A stretch of DNA of 12,836 nt, taken from positions 1 to 12,836 of the forward strand of contig NWUY0303923657.1 in assembly GCA_004151065.3 (NCBI GenBank), written 5' to 3'. This document shows positions 1-10,299 of this stretch, piece by piece. Under the pieces are notes generated by a model. That model saw nothing but the letters and a program-made list of their open reading frames with translations. It was not told the DNA's origin and searched no databases. Source of the stretch: Larix sibirica (lineage: Eukaryota; Streptophyta; Pinopsida; Pinales; Pinaceae). The translations under genes and the position numbers were made by a program. Numbering within the stretch: position 1 is the stretch's first letter; every line of letters starts with the position of its first letter.

Positions 1-296
1 AAAAATTTCAAACTAAGGCATTACTATACTCCCCCAATCCAAGCCTTTTTTTCTATCCCTACATCACTTAGAAACATAGCCCAAAACACTAGGTTATAAT
101 AATATCTCTAGATGCAATGATTGAGATGTTTTTATAAAACATTGTTGTCGATCATAACCCAATTTTAAATCAACACAAGGGTGTAACAAAAAATATAAAG
201 CACATTCAAGATATATCAAAAATTTCAAACTAAGGTATTGCTATACTCCCCCAATCCAAGTCTTATTTTCTACCCCTACATCACTTAGAAACATAG
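1..296. repeat. Two copies of a 79-bp repeat, 217-bp period (edge of a possible tandem array)
   Basis: Bases 1-79 recur at 218-296 with no indels and only a handful of substitutions. Both copies contain the core CTATACTCCCCCAATCCAAG and end in CACTTAGAAACATAG. The spacer at 80-217 is AT-rich and would complete a 217-bp monomer if the array continues leftward. Resemblance to the first copy stops after 296, so this looks like the right end of an array or a local segmental duplication. The repeat shows no coding potential and I do not recognise the family. Confidence 0.8.
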
Positions 297-1417
297 ATGT
301 ATGGCCAGGATAGATGATGCTTGAATTCACGGAGAAAAGTGATGCCTCAATTTTATACCATATGCATCATTCCCATGGGAAGGACTACATGATTATGACT
401 TTGCATAAAGTCATTACATTAATTTGGTGGATTAATGAAAAGAAAAAGTTGCACTTTTATCTAACCAAGGTAAATTTGGAATTAATTAAAGAAATATTAT
501 TATATAGATATATGTTGAATGGGTACATAGATTATTGCAGAAGTTCATTCCATGTGGTAATGAAAAATGGAAAACCTATTGGTGTATATGAAACAAAATC
601 TATGCAATTGATGACACATTATGGAATTGTGACAAGAGTAAAGGTTTGTATATGGACTTGCTCCTTGGATTAGAACACAATTTCAAATGTGGAAATATTC
701 CACATTTGCAAATACCATCAAATTATCCGAATGGGATCAATTGAAGGTTGATTTAGAGATAGTAGGTGAGCCATCTAGGAGAGGAAAATCTCTCTTTCAT
801 GGTTCCTTCAAAGGAAATATTAACATAATCAGAGGAAGGTGGTTTGGAATTCATTGAATATGGTCATCTTCATCCCAGTTTTCAATTGGAAACTCAATGA
901 TTTATTTAGTTAGTCAAGGAACTTAGAATCATTTAAGGGGCGCCTTTAGGAGAGGTTATAGCTAGAGGAAGTGAGGATTCCTTTCTACTAGAAATAAAAT
1001 TTAGGCAAGGATGTCTCGATGGGTCTAATATTGGACTTTTGGGGGACTACACCATCAGATAAATTGTCAAAATTTTTAGAATAGATTGGAACAATGCTAT
1101 GGAAAATTTAATCCAAATAATCTCAAGGTATGCACCACATTGAACAACCATTAGGTTCAGCATTTGGCCACAATTGTGGAATCATCTATTATCTCTTTCT
1201 ATTTCATTTTATACTAGTGATATGTATAGCTTTATTTTTCCCTCATATTTAAGTAGATGTGCTTTGGTAGCCTATAAACATGATTCCTTCAACTATGAAG
1301 AACTAGAATCTAGGGTGAAGCAATGAAACGGTCCTATTGTTGAAAATTGCATGGTGGATAGTAGGTACAGATTGGCTAGAAAACTAATCAGGAAGCTATG
1401 ACTTGATAGTACGTATA
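297..1417 (+). other. Unassigned AT-rich stretch, possibly decayed upstream part of the Ty3/gypsy element
   Basis: This stretch of about 1.1 kb holds no gene I recognise. The longest open frame, 314-673, gives 119 residues with no motif I know. It lies where a gag and protease region would be expected if the pol remnant starting at 1418 once had its full 5' portion. A stretch near 1305-1323 reads YEELESR, but I see no gag zinc knuckle and no protease DSG or DTG motif. It may be heavily mutated gag/protease sequence, or unrelated filler. Confidence 0.35.
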
Positions 1418-1430
1418 GATTGGCTAGAAA
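1358..1430 (+). repeat. Short imperfect direct repeat, 25-bp units offset by 48 bp
   Basis: The 25 bases at 1358-1382 recur at 1406-1430 with 23 of 25 matching. Both copies contain AGATTGGCTAGAAA. The second copy encodes the conserved DWLE of the protease-RT linker, so the first may be a partial local duplication that arose during decay of the pol gene. Confidence 0.6.
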
Positions 1431-2130
1431 CCCATCAAGCTCTCTTTGATTGTTTCCATAAAAGGTTCATCATGGAAATGAAGAAGGAGAACTAGTAAAG
1501 ATTCAAAGAAGAAAACACCAAGTTTCTATTCATTTTATTTTAGCAATGAATGTAAGGAAATGTTTAAGGAAAGGATGTAATATTTATGCAATTGAAGTTG
1601 TCGATGAGAGCATTAATCCTACCCAAAACCCAACATGTTATTGTCAAAATGAATGGATGTTTTTTCCTTTGAAACTACCTAGACTACCCCTGTTAGATAG
1701 ATTGAATTTACTAATACCCTTAAACCAAGAGAAAAAACTATATCCAAGAACCCTATCGAATGACAATTCCAAATCTTAGCGGACTTGGTATCCAACTTAA
1801 CAAGTTATTGATCTAGTAATGATTCAACTGAGTGTTTTCGCTTGGGGTGCACCAATCATATTTATCAAGAATAAAGATGGGAGTATTTGTCTCTACATTG
1901 ATTATGAAGACTTGAACTAAGAAACAATAAAGAATAGGTCTCCAATTACTCGAATTGATCATTTATTTCACGAGTTCAAAGGAGATTCAATGTTCTCTAT
2001 GATTGACTTATGTTTTGGGTATCATCAACTCTGGACTAAGAAGGGAGATATTGATAAAATTGTATTTCGAACATGATTTGGTAATTATGAATTCATGGTA
2101 GTACCTTTTGGTTAGCCAACTAATATTAAA
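1418..2130 (+). pseudogene. Ty3/gypsy retrotransposon pol remnant (protease-RT linker and N-terminal reverse transcriptase)
   Basis: This was part of the polyprotein that copied an LTR retrotransposon's RNA into DNA. Frame 2 from 1418 reads DWLETHQALFDCFHKRF, the linker that follows the protease in plant Ty3/gypsy elements. Near 1455-1465 the match moves to frame 1, with HFILAMNVRKCLRKGC at about 1531-1578. A local slip near 1755-1800 carries YRMTIP in another frame. Frame 1 resumes at 1831 with FAWGAPIIFIKNKDGS, LYIDYEDLN, MIDLCFGYHQL and YEFMVVPFG, which are RT blocks up to the motif before the catalytic YxDD. The first RT aspartate (MIDL) is present. The copy carries several in-frame stops and stops matching near 2130, before YxDD, the RNase H and the integrase. 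It is dead and truncated on both sides. Family assignment is firm; lineage (chromovirus or other) is not determined. Confidence 0.9.
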
Positions 2131-2329
2131 GGGCTCATTATATAATTTTTCATCTAATTGGTACTTTTGGGTGGATAACATGGAGGTATTTCGATACACC
2201 CATAGGAGAAGGAAACCTATGAAGGACGACAGATAGGGTTTACTCTCGATCACTTTTTTTGCTTCATCTTTGGAACCGGCTCTGTACCCTTCTCGCATCG
2301 TCCCATCCCAGCGGTTATGAGCTACCCAA
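2131..2329. other. Junction between gypsy remnant and LINE; possible LINE 5' UTR
   Basis: Gypsy similarity ends near 2130 and the ORF1 start candidate of the LINE is at 2330. The interval between them has no open frame of note on the + strand. It turns GC-richer after about 2270, as the following LINE ORF1 is, so the LINE probably begins somewhere within it. A small inverted repeat, CATAGG at 2201-2206 and CCTATG at 2216-2221, could form a weak hairpin. No target-site duplication could be matched, so the exact LINE start is unknown. Confidence 0.35.
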
Positions 2330-3880
2330 ATGTATTCTTACCGGGGAGGGGCAAAACGCTCCTCCCAGTCGATCCCTGACATGCAACGGTTGAATCTGAA
2401 TCAAACACCTGACATCCCCACTGCATCCACGCTGCAGATTGGCTCAAAGGAGATCCCCATAAATGACAACGATTCACTGCAAAATGCACAAAAGAATCAC
2501 AAGGAGCTCCCATCCAGTAGAGACGCCCCAGGAACCCACACATGAATAGCTCGGACAACAGAATGGCCCAGCCTCACTCTCCCTGCATAATGGATAAATG
2601 AAAGAGCTCAGCACATGAAGGATCATGCACTCATCAGAAAATTCATCGACATTGGCCCACTGAGAAAGCCATCAGAGGCTGGATAGAAACAAAATGGTAA
2701 CCTAAATCCCATTATGACCTATTGTTAAGATCTAAGGGTTTCCTTACAATCATCTTCCACCATCTAGATGATAAGGCCAAGGTGGAATATGGAGGACCTT
2801 ACTTCTTCAATTTTCCATGCCTGTACCTGATAAACTGGGTCGAACAGTTAAGCCCAGAAAAATAAGACTTTACTTGGGCCCCCATATGGATAGGAATGTA
2901 CTCACTTCGATAGGAATATTGGGATAAGGAAACCCTCAAGGATATAGGAAACACACTAGGGAGCTATGTCTATTCAACCGATCAACGAAAATTAGCAAAT
3001 ACACCTCCTATGCTCAGATCTGTGTATACATGTGCTTTGCCAAGGCCCTGCCAGATGCAATAAGCCTCACTCATGAATATTCAGATTGGATCCATCCTTT
3101 GTACTATGAACATGACCCTTTTTGGTGCCGCAAGTGCCATGAACATGGTCACTTATATTGGGACTTCCCTCTAAACAAACCCAGCATGGAAGATCTAAAA
3201 TATGAGGAGAAATATGTGGATGGATTCCAGAAAACGGTAAAAAATGGTGCCATAACCGTAAGCCTGCATCGGAGAAAGATAAATAAAATGCTCCTACTAC
3301 TAGCAATAGTTTTTCATTCTTGGATGGACAGCCCGAAATTCCATAAGCAAGGATCAACAAGAAAGAACCATCCCAGTAAAAAATGCACACTGAGCCACAA
3401 AAAACATAGGAACAAGAGCAGAGAAACGACGAATCTACTATGATCTCAAGACTTCAAGATCCAAATACAAGCTGCACTGAAATGAAAGGAACTCCAACCC
3501 CTTTGAGAGAAAACCATCAAACACAATCGATAGATTCGGGTCCAAAAAAACTAATGGAAGAAGAAATGTGCGAGTTAGAATTTGGAGATATGGACCTGCT
3601 GGGAATGGAGGACACCTGCACCAGAAAAACTTATGGCTCCATTACAACATGCCAAATCCAACTCCTCAAGGAATCCTTATCCAAAGAAAAATACCAAAAT
3701 AAATTAGGTGTTCTCAACCTTCCCCGGAAGGACAAGCAAAAACTTCAGCCGGACAACAAAAAGCATGGACACAAATCTTATCTGCAAAGAATCAACCTTC
3801 TCAGAACTAGATTAGCTGAATCGGGGAAATACGCCGAGTTAATGGAATTTTCCCCTACTCTTTCTTTTGGTTCTACATGA
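2330..3880 (+). pseudogene. LINE ORF1, DUF4283-like and CCHC zinc-knuckle protein, frameshifted
   Basis: ORF1 proteins of plant LINEs bind the element RNA and help form the ribonucleoprotein used in retrotransposition. The start at 2330 is the first ATG after an in-frame TGA and gives MYSYRGGAKRSS in frame 2. Around 2650 the match moves to frame 1, with WPTEKAIRGW, VEYGGPYFFNF and EYWDKETLKDIGN, typical of the DUF4283-like region of plant LINE ORF1. Near 3000 it moves to frame 3, with YTSYAQICVYM and CRKCHEHGHLYWDF, a CCHC knuckle whose last Cys is Phe (TTC at 3165-3167). From about 3260 it is in frame 2, running to the TGA at 3878-3880. Stops include TAA at 2698, 3344 and 3377. The original protein would have been about 515 residues. 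The stop overlaps the ORF2 start in ATGA. Confidence 0.85.
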
Positions 3881-5088
3881 ATATAATATCATGGAATGTG
3901 AGATGGCTTAATGGACCTTCCAAGCACATGATGCTGAAAAGAAAAATACAACAAGACAAGCTATTTGCAGTATTCATCCAAGAAACCAAGTGCTTTTCCG
4001 ATACTCTTCTTCAGCTAATGGCCATGATCTGGAAGGTAAGTCAAAGCATATAAATAGATGCAAATTGATTTGTAGGAGGAATAGCCATTGTTTGGAACGC
4101 AACGGTAGTCATGCTAAACAACTTCACCTCTACTGCCCATTCCATCTCTGCTTCTTTTCATATTTTGGGTACGAGCATTCATGGTCATCTCCTAAATGTG
4201 TACGGTCTGTAAAATATAGGTTACAATCCCCAGTTCCTTGATTTATTGGAGTGGTTCACTCAACAGCACCACAACTCCCCCCTCATCATTGGGGAGTATT
4301 TCAACATGATCACTACACTTCATGAAAAGAAAGGATGCTTAAGAGCATTATCCAATGAGTACTAGAGTTTTAAAGTCACCATATCTAACTGTGGACTAGT
4401 AGACCTACTAACTTCCTTAGGGTTCTTCACATGGAATAACAGGAGAGGAGGAGGTCACCAAATAGCCAAGCGCCTAGATTGCTTCCTAGTCATGAAAAAA
4501 ATCCTGGAAATAGGGGGGATACTCTCTACCTCATTACTTCCCTCAGCTGGCTTGGATTACTAGCTTATCTTGTTATCCTGGCACAACATAGGTACACGAC
4601 TACATCGACCCTTCTGCTTTGAAAATTTATGGATTTCCCACCCCTCCTTCCTTGACACGGTCAACGACTGGTGGATGGGGATGCAAGTAGAGGGAAGATA
4701 GAAAAAATAGCCATGATGCACCAAAATCTCAAACTCCTTTGAGCCAATCTCAAGCACTAGAATCACACCATCTTTGGTAACATATTCAAGGAAAAAGGCC
4801 CTCTGGAGGAAGAACTAGAAATAATGCAGCCTCCTATCATGACCCATGGGAACATGGAGGAAAGCAAGCTCAAACAAAGGGACCTAATGGAATAGATCGA
4901 TAAGTGTTTTCAATAGGAGGAAACCCTTTGGAGGAAGAAATCCAAAGTTTCTTGGCTAAAGGAATGGGAACGAAACACTACCTTCTTTCATTGCTCCACG
5001 GTTCAACAGAGGATGCACAATCGCATTACTAAGCTCAAATCAGAGGCTGGCGAGGTCTGGGAGGAACACAAGGAAACGGAACTGGAGT
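3877..5088 (+). pseudogene. LINE ORF2, 5' part: AP endonuclease and RT linker
   Basis: The apurinic/apyrimidinic endonuclease of LINEs nicks target DNA to prime reverse transcription. Frame 1 opens at the ATG at 3877 with MNIISWNVRWLN, the usual start of plant LINE ORF2. It continues with FIQETK (Glu at 3982-3984), LLNVYG, IIGEYFN, FFTWNN and KRLDCFL. Two catalytic sites are damaged: the Asp of the GDFN-type motif reads Tyr (4297-4299), and the SDHWP-type motif reads LDY then stop, with Tyr for His (4558-4560) and TAG for Trp (4561-4563). Further stops lie at 4051, 4066, 4210, 4363 and 4699. Near 4700-4712 the match shifts to frame 3 and gives FGNIFKEKG, WLKEWERNTTFFHC and RRMHNRI-like blocks of the linker before RT. 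Homology is cut exactly at 5088 by the LTR and resumes at 8351. Confidence 0.9.
5084..5088. repeat. Target-site duplication GGAGT, left copy
   Basis: GGAGT lies directly before the TG that opens the LTR and matches GGAGT directly after its closing CA (8346-8350). Five base pairs is the usual duplication length for plant Ty3/gypsy and Ty1/copia integrases. Confidence 0.9.
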
Positions 5089-8000
5089 TGTAACATCCCT
5101 CTTTTTCCTCCTATTTTTTTGTAAACAAAAATGTAACTATATGTATTGTTATGGTGAGGAGCTCAAGGCCAAGGCCCCACCAATGGACCTTGGGAACTTT
5201 GTTATTTACTTCCTAAAAGTTATAGTGGTTGATATTTGACCTAGGGCACTGAAGGTTCTTTGACATGACTAAAATTGGTGATGCGACTAAACGATAAATA
5301 ACTAAATCCCCCAAGAATAAAGGTAAGATGGATAGGAAGCCGTGAGAGTTCTATTTTGAGTCGTAGACATTTGTGGGTGAGGATCTAGTGATGTTCACCT
5401 GGATTCCAAGTGTTCATATATGTTAGCTTAGGTTATGTTAATCCTCAACAAATTCACTACACACCATTAGTGAACTCCTATGACCTAGTCGCTAACATAA
5501 ATATAACTATTATTAGACAACCATTAGTGAGATGAAGGGAATTTCCTAAATCATTATGATTATTATCAAATACCCACTAGAAGTTCTCGCAAGGATGCCC
5601 AAGAATACTTAATGCTCCAAAAAGAAAAGAGGTTAAGGTATTCATGCTATTGAAAAGATTAATTTAAGAAATCTTCATTAGTACAGAAATTACTCAAATA
5701 AGTATTATATCATAAAAAGGTTATAATACTTTTTAAGTTGGAATATTATAAAAAAAATTGATTATTCAAATATGTGATCAAAAGAATGCACTCGGATTTA
5801 AGAGTTTGGATAAAGAGTACTTCGATAAAAGTGAAATGGGATAGGAATTTTTAGTAGGTCGGTTAGGGATGACGGTGTCCTGATTGAGAGCCAAGCCTCA
5901 ACTTATTTTAGACAAAGTAATTAATCCTCAAGTAACCTTCTTCCTTTTTTATTGCGATTTGTCCCTCGTCGGAGTGGATCCCTAGCGAGAGTCTTTTAGT
6001 TGTCCACATGCTGGTTAGCAACATTTACGGCAGGAACCTTGGAACACCATTTGTCAGCTAAGATACAACACCTAAGGGACCTCTCGATCAGGGGCACGCA
6101 TTTCAAGGTAGTAAACATCCTTAATGTTTTAGGATTTATAGGGTCATTGAAGAAGGAGGAAGGGGGCACGCTGGGGGTGGCTCTCTCTATTCGGAATCGA
6201 TGATTCTGCGGGAAGGGGGTGTCTCTTCTTGCAAAACGAAGTTATGTTCTATATGATCGTAGAATTTACTAGAAACACTAGGTTGTTTTCTAATTACAAG
6301 TATAATTTATGTTGCCAAGCAGAGTGGGGATGGGACGACTTAATACAAGCCCAATCCTATATGGTTTCTTTTCCTTCATAATGTATCATATACTAGTTAT
6401 ACTTTTCATATAATATGCTGCACAAATAAACGTGTGGAATCCTGTCATTATTTCCGTGTTGAAAACACCTATTCATTTTGATCACCGAAGGTAGCATTTA
6501 ACTTTGAGTCATTTCTGTTGTCAAATGTTTTGTCTATGCTTCTAGACGACGCCTCTTTCGGGCTGAAAGGATAGCTCTAATGAGAAGCTAGATCCCCGAT
6601 TTTAACTTTAGGTGGGTTACATTTCCAAACTACTCCTTTGTTGAGTGGATCGTGCAGCACACCTGATAAGGGATAGGAAGTAACGTAGGGCTTGATTGCT
6701 ACCTTTTTCTGTTGTATTCTGATCTACAATCTCTATATTTGCTTGCTTGATATTGAGTTTCCTGTGCTGATTTGTAAAAGGGTTGCTTGTTTAATTTTTC
6801 ATTTGATTCCGATTAACCACATAAACGCAGTACAATCTGTCCGTTGTGGGATTTCTTCTTTTGTTTTAGTACATGAATTGCATGACTTAGGAGGAAAGGC
6901 CTTCCTTCCGGATGCAACGTCTTCCACTTATGCGATCTAGCTGTTTAGAGAAGATGTGAACTTTTGGCCTGCTTGTGTCCCTTAACTTTGACACATTTCA
7001 CTCTTGATTAAGAGGGAAGCTCCTCATAGAGGGGAACGATCCTATATTTTATTTCGATTGAGGTATAAAAATGTTTTCTTTTCTTTCTTAATCTACTATT
7101 ATAAGAATTTGACCTCTCCCAAGCATCGATACACTTGTTACCCCTGTGCATAGGTAATGTAGAGTTAGAGATTCTAGACCAGGTCCTTTAGGGTCAAGTT
7201 CTTATGGAAAAATAACCAGACTTTGAAGTTTACTTTATTATGGAAGTTAAGCACTCCATTCTGAATCCCTGTTAGGTTAAACTTACCCTGTATTGAATCC
7301 ACAGTACCGTAATTCTGAAGAATCACAGAGATGGGATAATGTAGAGAATTTGATCACTGTTCTTTGGCTATTACATTGTATAATCCTGGCTCTTCGATTT
7401 TGTTTAGGTCAGAGGGGTAAATTCTAAGTTGGTAATTTCTTTTGAGTTGCAGTTGTATTTATCTCTGCAAATTACTCAACTCTAATTAAATGCATAAAAT
7501 GTTGTGTTTTTATTTTAGTTGAGATCAGCCTAGAAGGTTTGGGATGCACAAACCCAGCGGGGGATGGATTCCTATCATGTATCCGATTCATCTTAGTTAT
7601 GTCCTGGTTGGTGTCTCACTATGGGTAACCCCGTAGCGTGAATCTTGTAGTGTTAAATAAAATTTGGGTTTAAGAAGGTAGAACCCTATGATCGTATATA
7701 TATAGCGTTGATTCTTCAAAAGAAATATCGGAACATTTGTGTTGCGCAGGTTGTAATCCTTAGTTTGGATATTAATACAAGATATGGCCTTTGGTGGACA
7801 TAGCCCATACATATGGGTGAACCACGTGTATATACCTCTTATGTGTTGATGATGTATTAGTGCATTATTCTTATGATAATTTGTTGAGGGAGTTGGATGC
7901 ATCTATTATTGAGTTTACCTTAACATGTGAAGGTTAGTTATGAAAGTTTGTTTTATGAGTATGTGTGGTAGTATGTATAACAGTGTTTATGAGAATAATG

Positions 8001-8345
8001 TGTGCAGGATGAATCATCATCAAATGACAAGCATGTAACAAGGAATATTTGGACATCACTTTGTTGGATTATAAATTGAGACCAGGTTTGTATTAATGAA
8101 ACATGGTGAAATTAGAGAGCATATTAACTATTAAGGATTAATTGTTCAAAATTATACAATAGTTATGTGGAGAGTCCCTCCGTAGCCTCGATTACCTTTT
8201 CATTAGTATTTCCTATTTTTAACCTAGATGGTATATTAGGAAGAAGGGAATTGACAAAATGAAGATAAATCTAAGTTGTGGAGTATGAAATAGTCACACC
8301 TTGGAAAAATCAATTTTACTAACTAGAAATATTGGGTATGTTACA
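5089..8345 (+). mobile_element. Solo LTR, 3,257 bp, nested in LINE ORF2
   Basis: The element opens with TGTAACATCCCT and closes with ATGTTACA. The terminal 8 bases, TGTAACAT and ATGTTACA, are perfect inverted repeats beginning TG and ending CA, and GGAGT flanks both sides. Inside I find no gag or pol motif, no second copy of the terminal sequence, no tRNA-complementary primer site and no long coding frame. That is what a single LTR left by recombination between the two LTRs of a retrotransposon looks like. The length and the TGTAACATCCC opening suggest a Ty3/gypsy chromovirus of the Tekay/Del type, whose LTRs are often 2-4 kb; that family call is inference. Orientation cannot be proven, since the ends are inverted repeats; + is assumed. 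Short ORFs here, such as 6000-6203, 6692-6940 and 7597-7902 (minus strand), look like chance. Confidence 0.88.
7694..7833 (+). promoter_or_regulatory. Possible LTR promoter elements (TATA-like runs and G-box)
   Basis: A TATATATATAG run lies near 7694-7704. Downstream, a perfect G-box core CACGTG (7823-7828) adjoins GTATATA (about 7828-7834). Just before it, CCCATA-CA-TATGGG (7804-7817) is an inverted repeat. LTRs contain promoters, and G-boxes are common plant bZIP/bHLH binding sites, so a role is plausible. Motifs this short also arise by chance in AT-rich DNA. A separate TATAAAA occurs at 7064-7070. Confidence 0.25.
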
Positions 8346-8350
8346 GGAGT
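8346..8350. repeat. Target-site duplication GGAGT, right copy
   Basis: GGAGT follows the closing CA of the LTR at 8345 and is identical to 5084-5088. With one copy and the LTR removed, the codons GAG-TTG-ACC run on in phase with the LINE protein (E-L-T-H-F-F), confirming the junction. Confidence 0.9.
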
Positions 8351-10299
8351 TGACCCACTTCTTTCAATATCTACTCACAGAACCAACTCCCTCTTAGTCG
8401 ATATCCATAGATCACATCACCCATCATATTCCTTCTATACTTACTGATGAGCACAATGCTTCCCTAATGCATCCCATCACAATGCAAGAAGTAGAAGCTC
8501 CATTAAATAAGATGAAAGAAGGAAAGGCGCAAGGTCCAGATGACTTCACTATCAACTTCTTCCATCATTCTTGGGACCTGTTAAAATTCGAAGTGCTTGA
8601 TATTGTGGAAGAATCCATACAAAAGAAATGGGTGTTGTTGGCCGTCAACATGACTCTTCTCACCCTAGTTCCTAAGGAGAATGACACCCCTCATCCTAGT
8701 AAGTTCAGGCCCATCTCTCTCTACACTGTCATCTACAATATTATCTCTAAAGCGGTTTCCAACCGTCTGAAACCTATTCTCCCTATGTTCATCTCCACTG
8801 ATCACTATGAATATGTCAAGGGAAGACAAATATTGGATGGGATTATTTTACCTCATGAAATTACTGATTCCCTAAAAGTCACCAGATCCCTAGGAATGCT
8901 CATCAAATTAGACCTCTCTAAATATTTTGATAAGTTGAGCTAGGAATTTATAGGGAAAATCCTCCAATATTTAGGTTTCATCCACGAGTTTACACGTTGG
9001 ATCTTATCCATCACCTCCTTGGCTTTCTTTTCTATCTTTGTTAATGGCTCTCCCTACTGAACCTTTTCCCCTTCTCAAGATATCCTTCAATAGGATACTC
9101 TCTCCCCGTTTCTTTTCATCCTCATGGCCGAAGGTCTAGGAAGAATTATTCAAGCTGTGGTTTCCTATGGAATCCTCTATAGCCTCTCCCTTCACTGGGA
9201 TTTCCCCCTCTCCTATCAACAATTTTTCGATGATAATATTATTTTTGGGCACCCTTCAGTCTAGGAAGCTCTCTCCCTCCAAAGAATTCTCCAGACCTTC
9301 TATGAATCCTCTGGTACCACCATCAACTTAGACAAATCCCAAATCTTTTTTTTTCAACACTAATTCCATTACCCAACACAATATTGCTCGTATTATGGGA
9401 TTCTATGTCTCCTCCTTTCCCTCCAAGTACCTAGGATCCCACCTTTTTGACTCCGTTGTCAAGAACTTCTCTTGGAGGGAGATTTTGGACAAGATGGATA
9501 GTAGAATCACCTCTTGGACTTTCCGCTCTCTCAATCTATCTAGAAGACTGATTCTCCTAAATTTTTTCCTTCATTCCATGCCTCTTCTACCTCTTTTTCA
9601 TCCTAGAGGCTCCTAAATGGGTCCTAAAAACAATCTGAAACCTTCAAAGGTCCTTCCTTTAGGGAAGAGACACAAATAAAAACAGGTGGGCCCTCGTCAA
9701 CTCGAAAACAGTCTTCCTCCGTCAGCGAGAAGGAGGCCTAGGCCTAAGGGACCCATAAATTAATAATGAAGCACTCTCAGCTAAAATATGGTTGAAGTGG
9801 GTCTCACTAAATGACACTCCTTGGGCGTAGCTATGGAACATAAAATATTCTCAATAATGGGTGCTCTCCCATCTGATACGTTACGATCAAGACCCCTTGG
9901 TTCCTCGATCTCGAAAGCAGACAACAGTAAAAAATCCTTAGTCCAACAATATAGCTTTTGGGAAATCAAGGAGGGAGGTGACACATATTTTTGGCAGGAC
10001 TCTTGGTAGCAATTGCCCAGTTTTAGCACCCATTATGATAACTAGGAGGTGGATACTTTTATACAAACTGCAGCCAATTCTTGTCGTTTAGGATTACTAG
10101 AATCCAGGAGGCTCCTCTCCCTTTCTCCTCTTGAAGGAACCCAATATTTGGCGCCATAATATTAAGTCGAGCATCATGGAACCTATCTAGAAGGACCTTC
10201 AAAATAGGAAGATCAGAATAAAGCATGGTTTTGAAATCATCCGATGGGGAAACCTTCCAAAAGGAACATATTCAGTCAAGGAAGCCTACTTTCTGTTAG

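Noticed and set aside
2008-2298. 96-codon frame on the minus strand
   Set aside because: It runs antisense to the gypsy RT remnant and the LINE junction and shows no known motif; the + strand explains the first part.
2322-2558. 78-codon frame on the minus strand
   Set aside because: It is a shadow of the ORF1 N-terminal region, which matches plant LINE ORF1 on the + strand.
3067-3390. 107-codon frame on the minus strand
   Set aside because: It lies opposite the ORF1 zinc-knuckle region, which is clearly coding on the + strand.
7597-7902. 101-codon frame on the minus strand inside the LTR
   Set aside because: No motif, no neighbours, and AT-rich LTR sequence; most likely chance.
8034-8046. 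TGTAACA as a possible second LTR start inside the insertion
   Set aside because: Similarity to 5089 ends after about seven bases (TGTAACAAGG versus TGTAACATCC), so it does not support a two-LTR element.
5089-8345. Complete LTR retrotransposon or LARD with short LTRs
   Set aside because: The first bases of the element do not recur near its end, and no primer-binding site or polypurine tract was seen.
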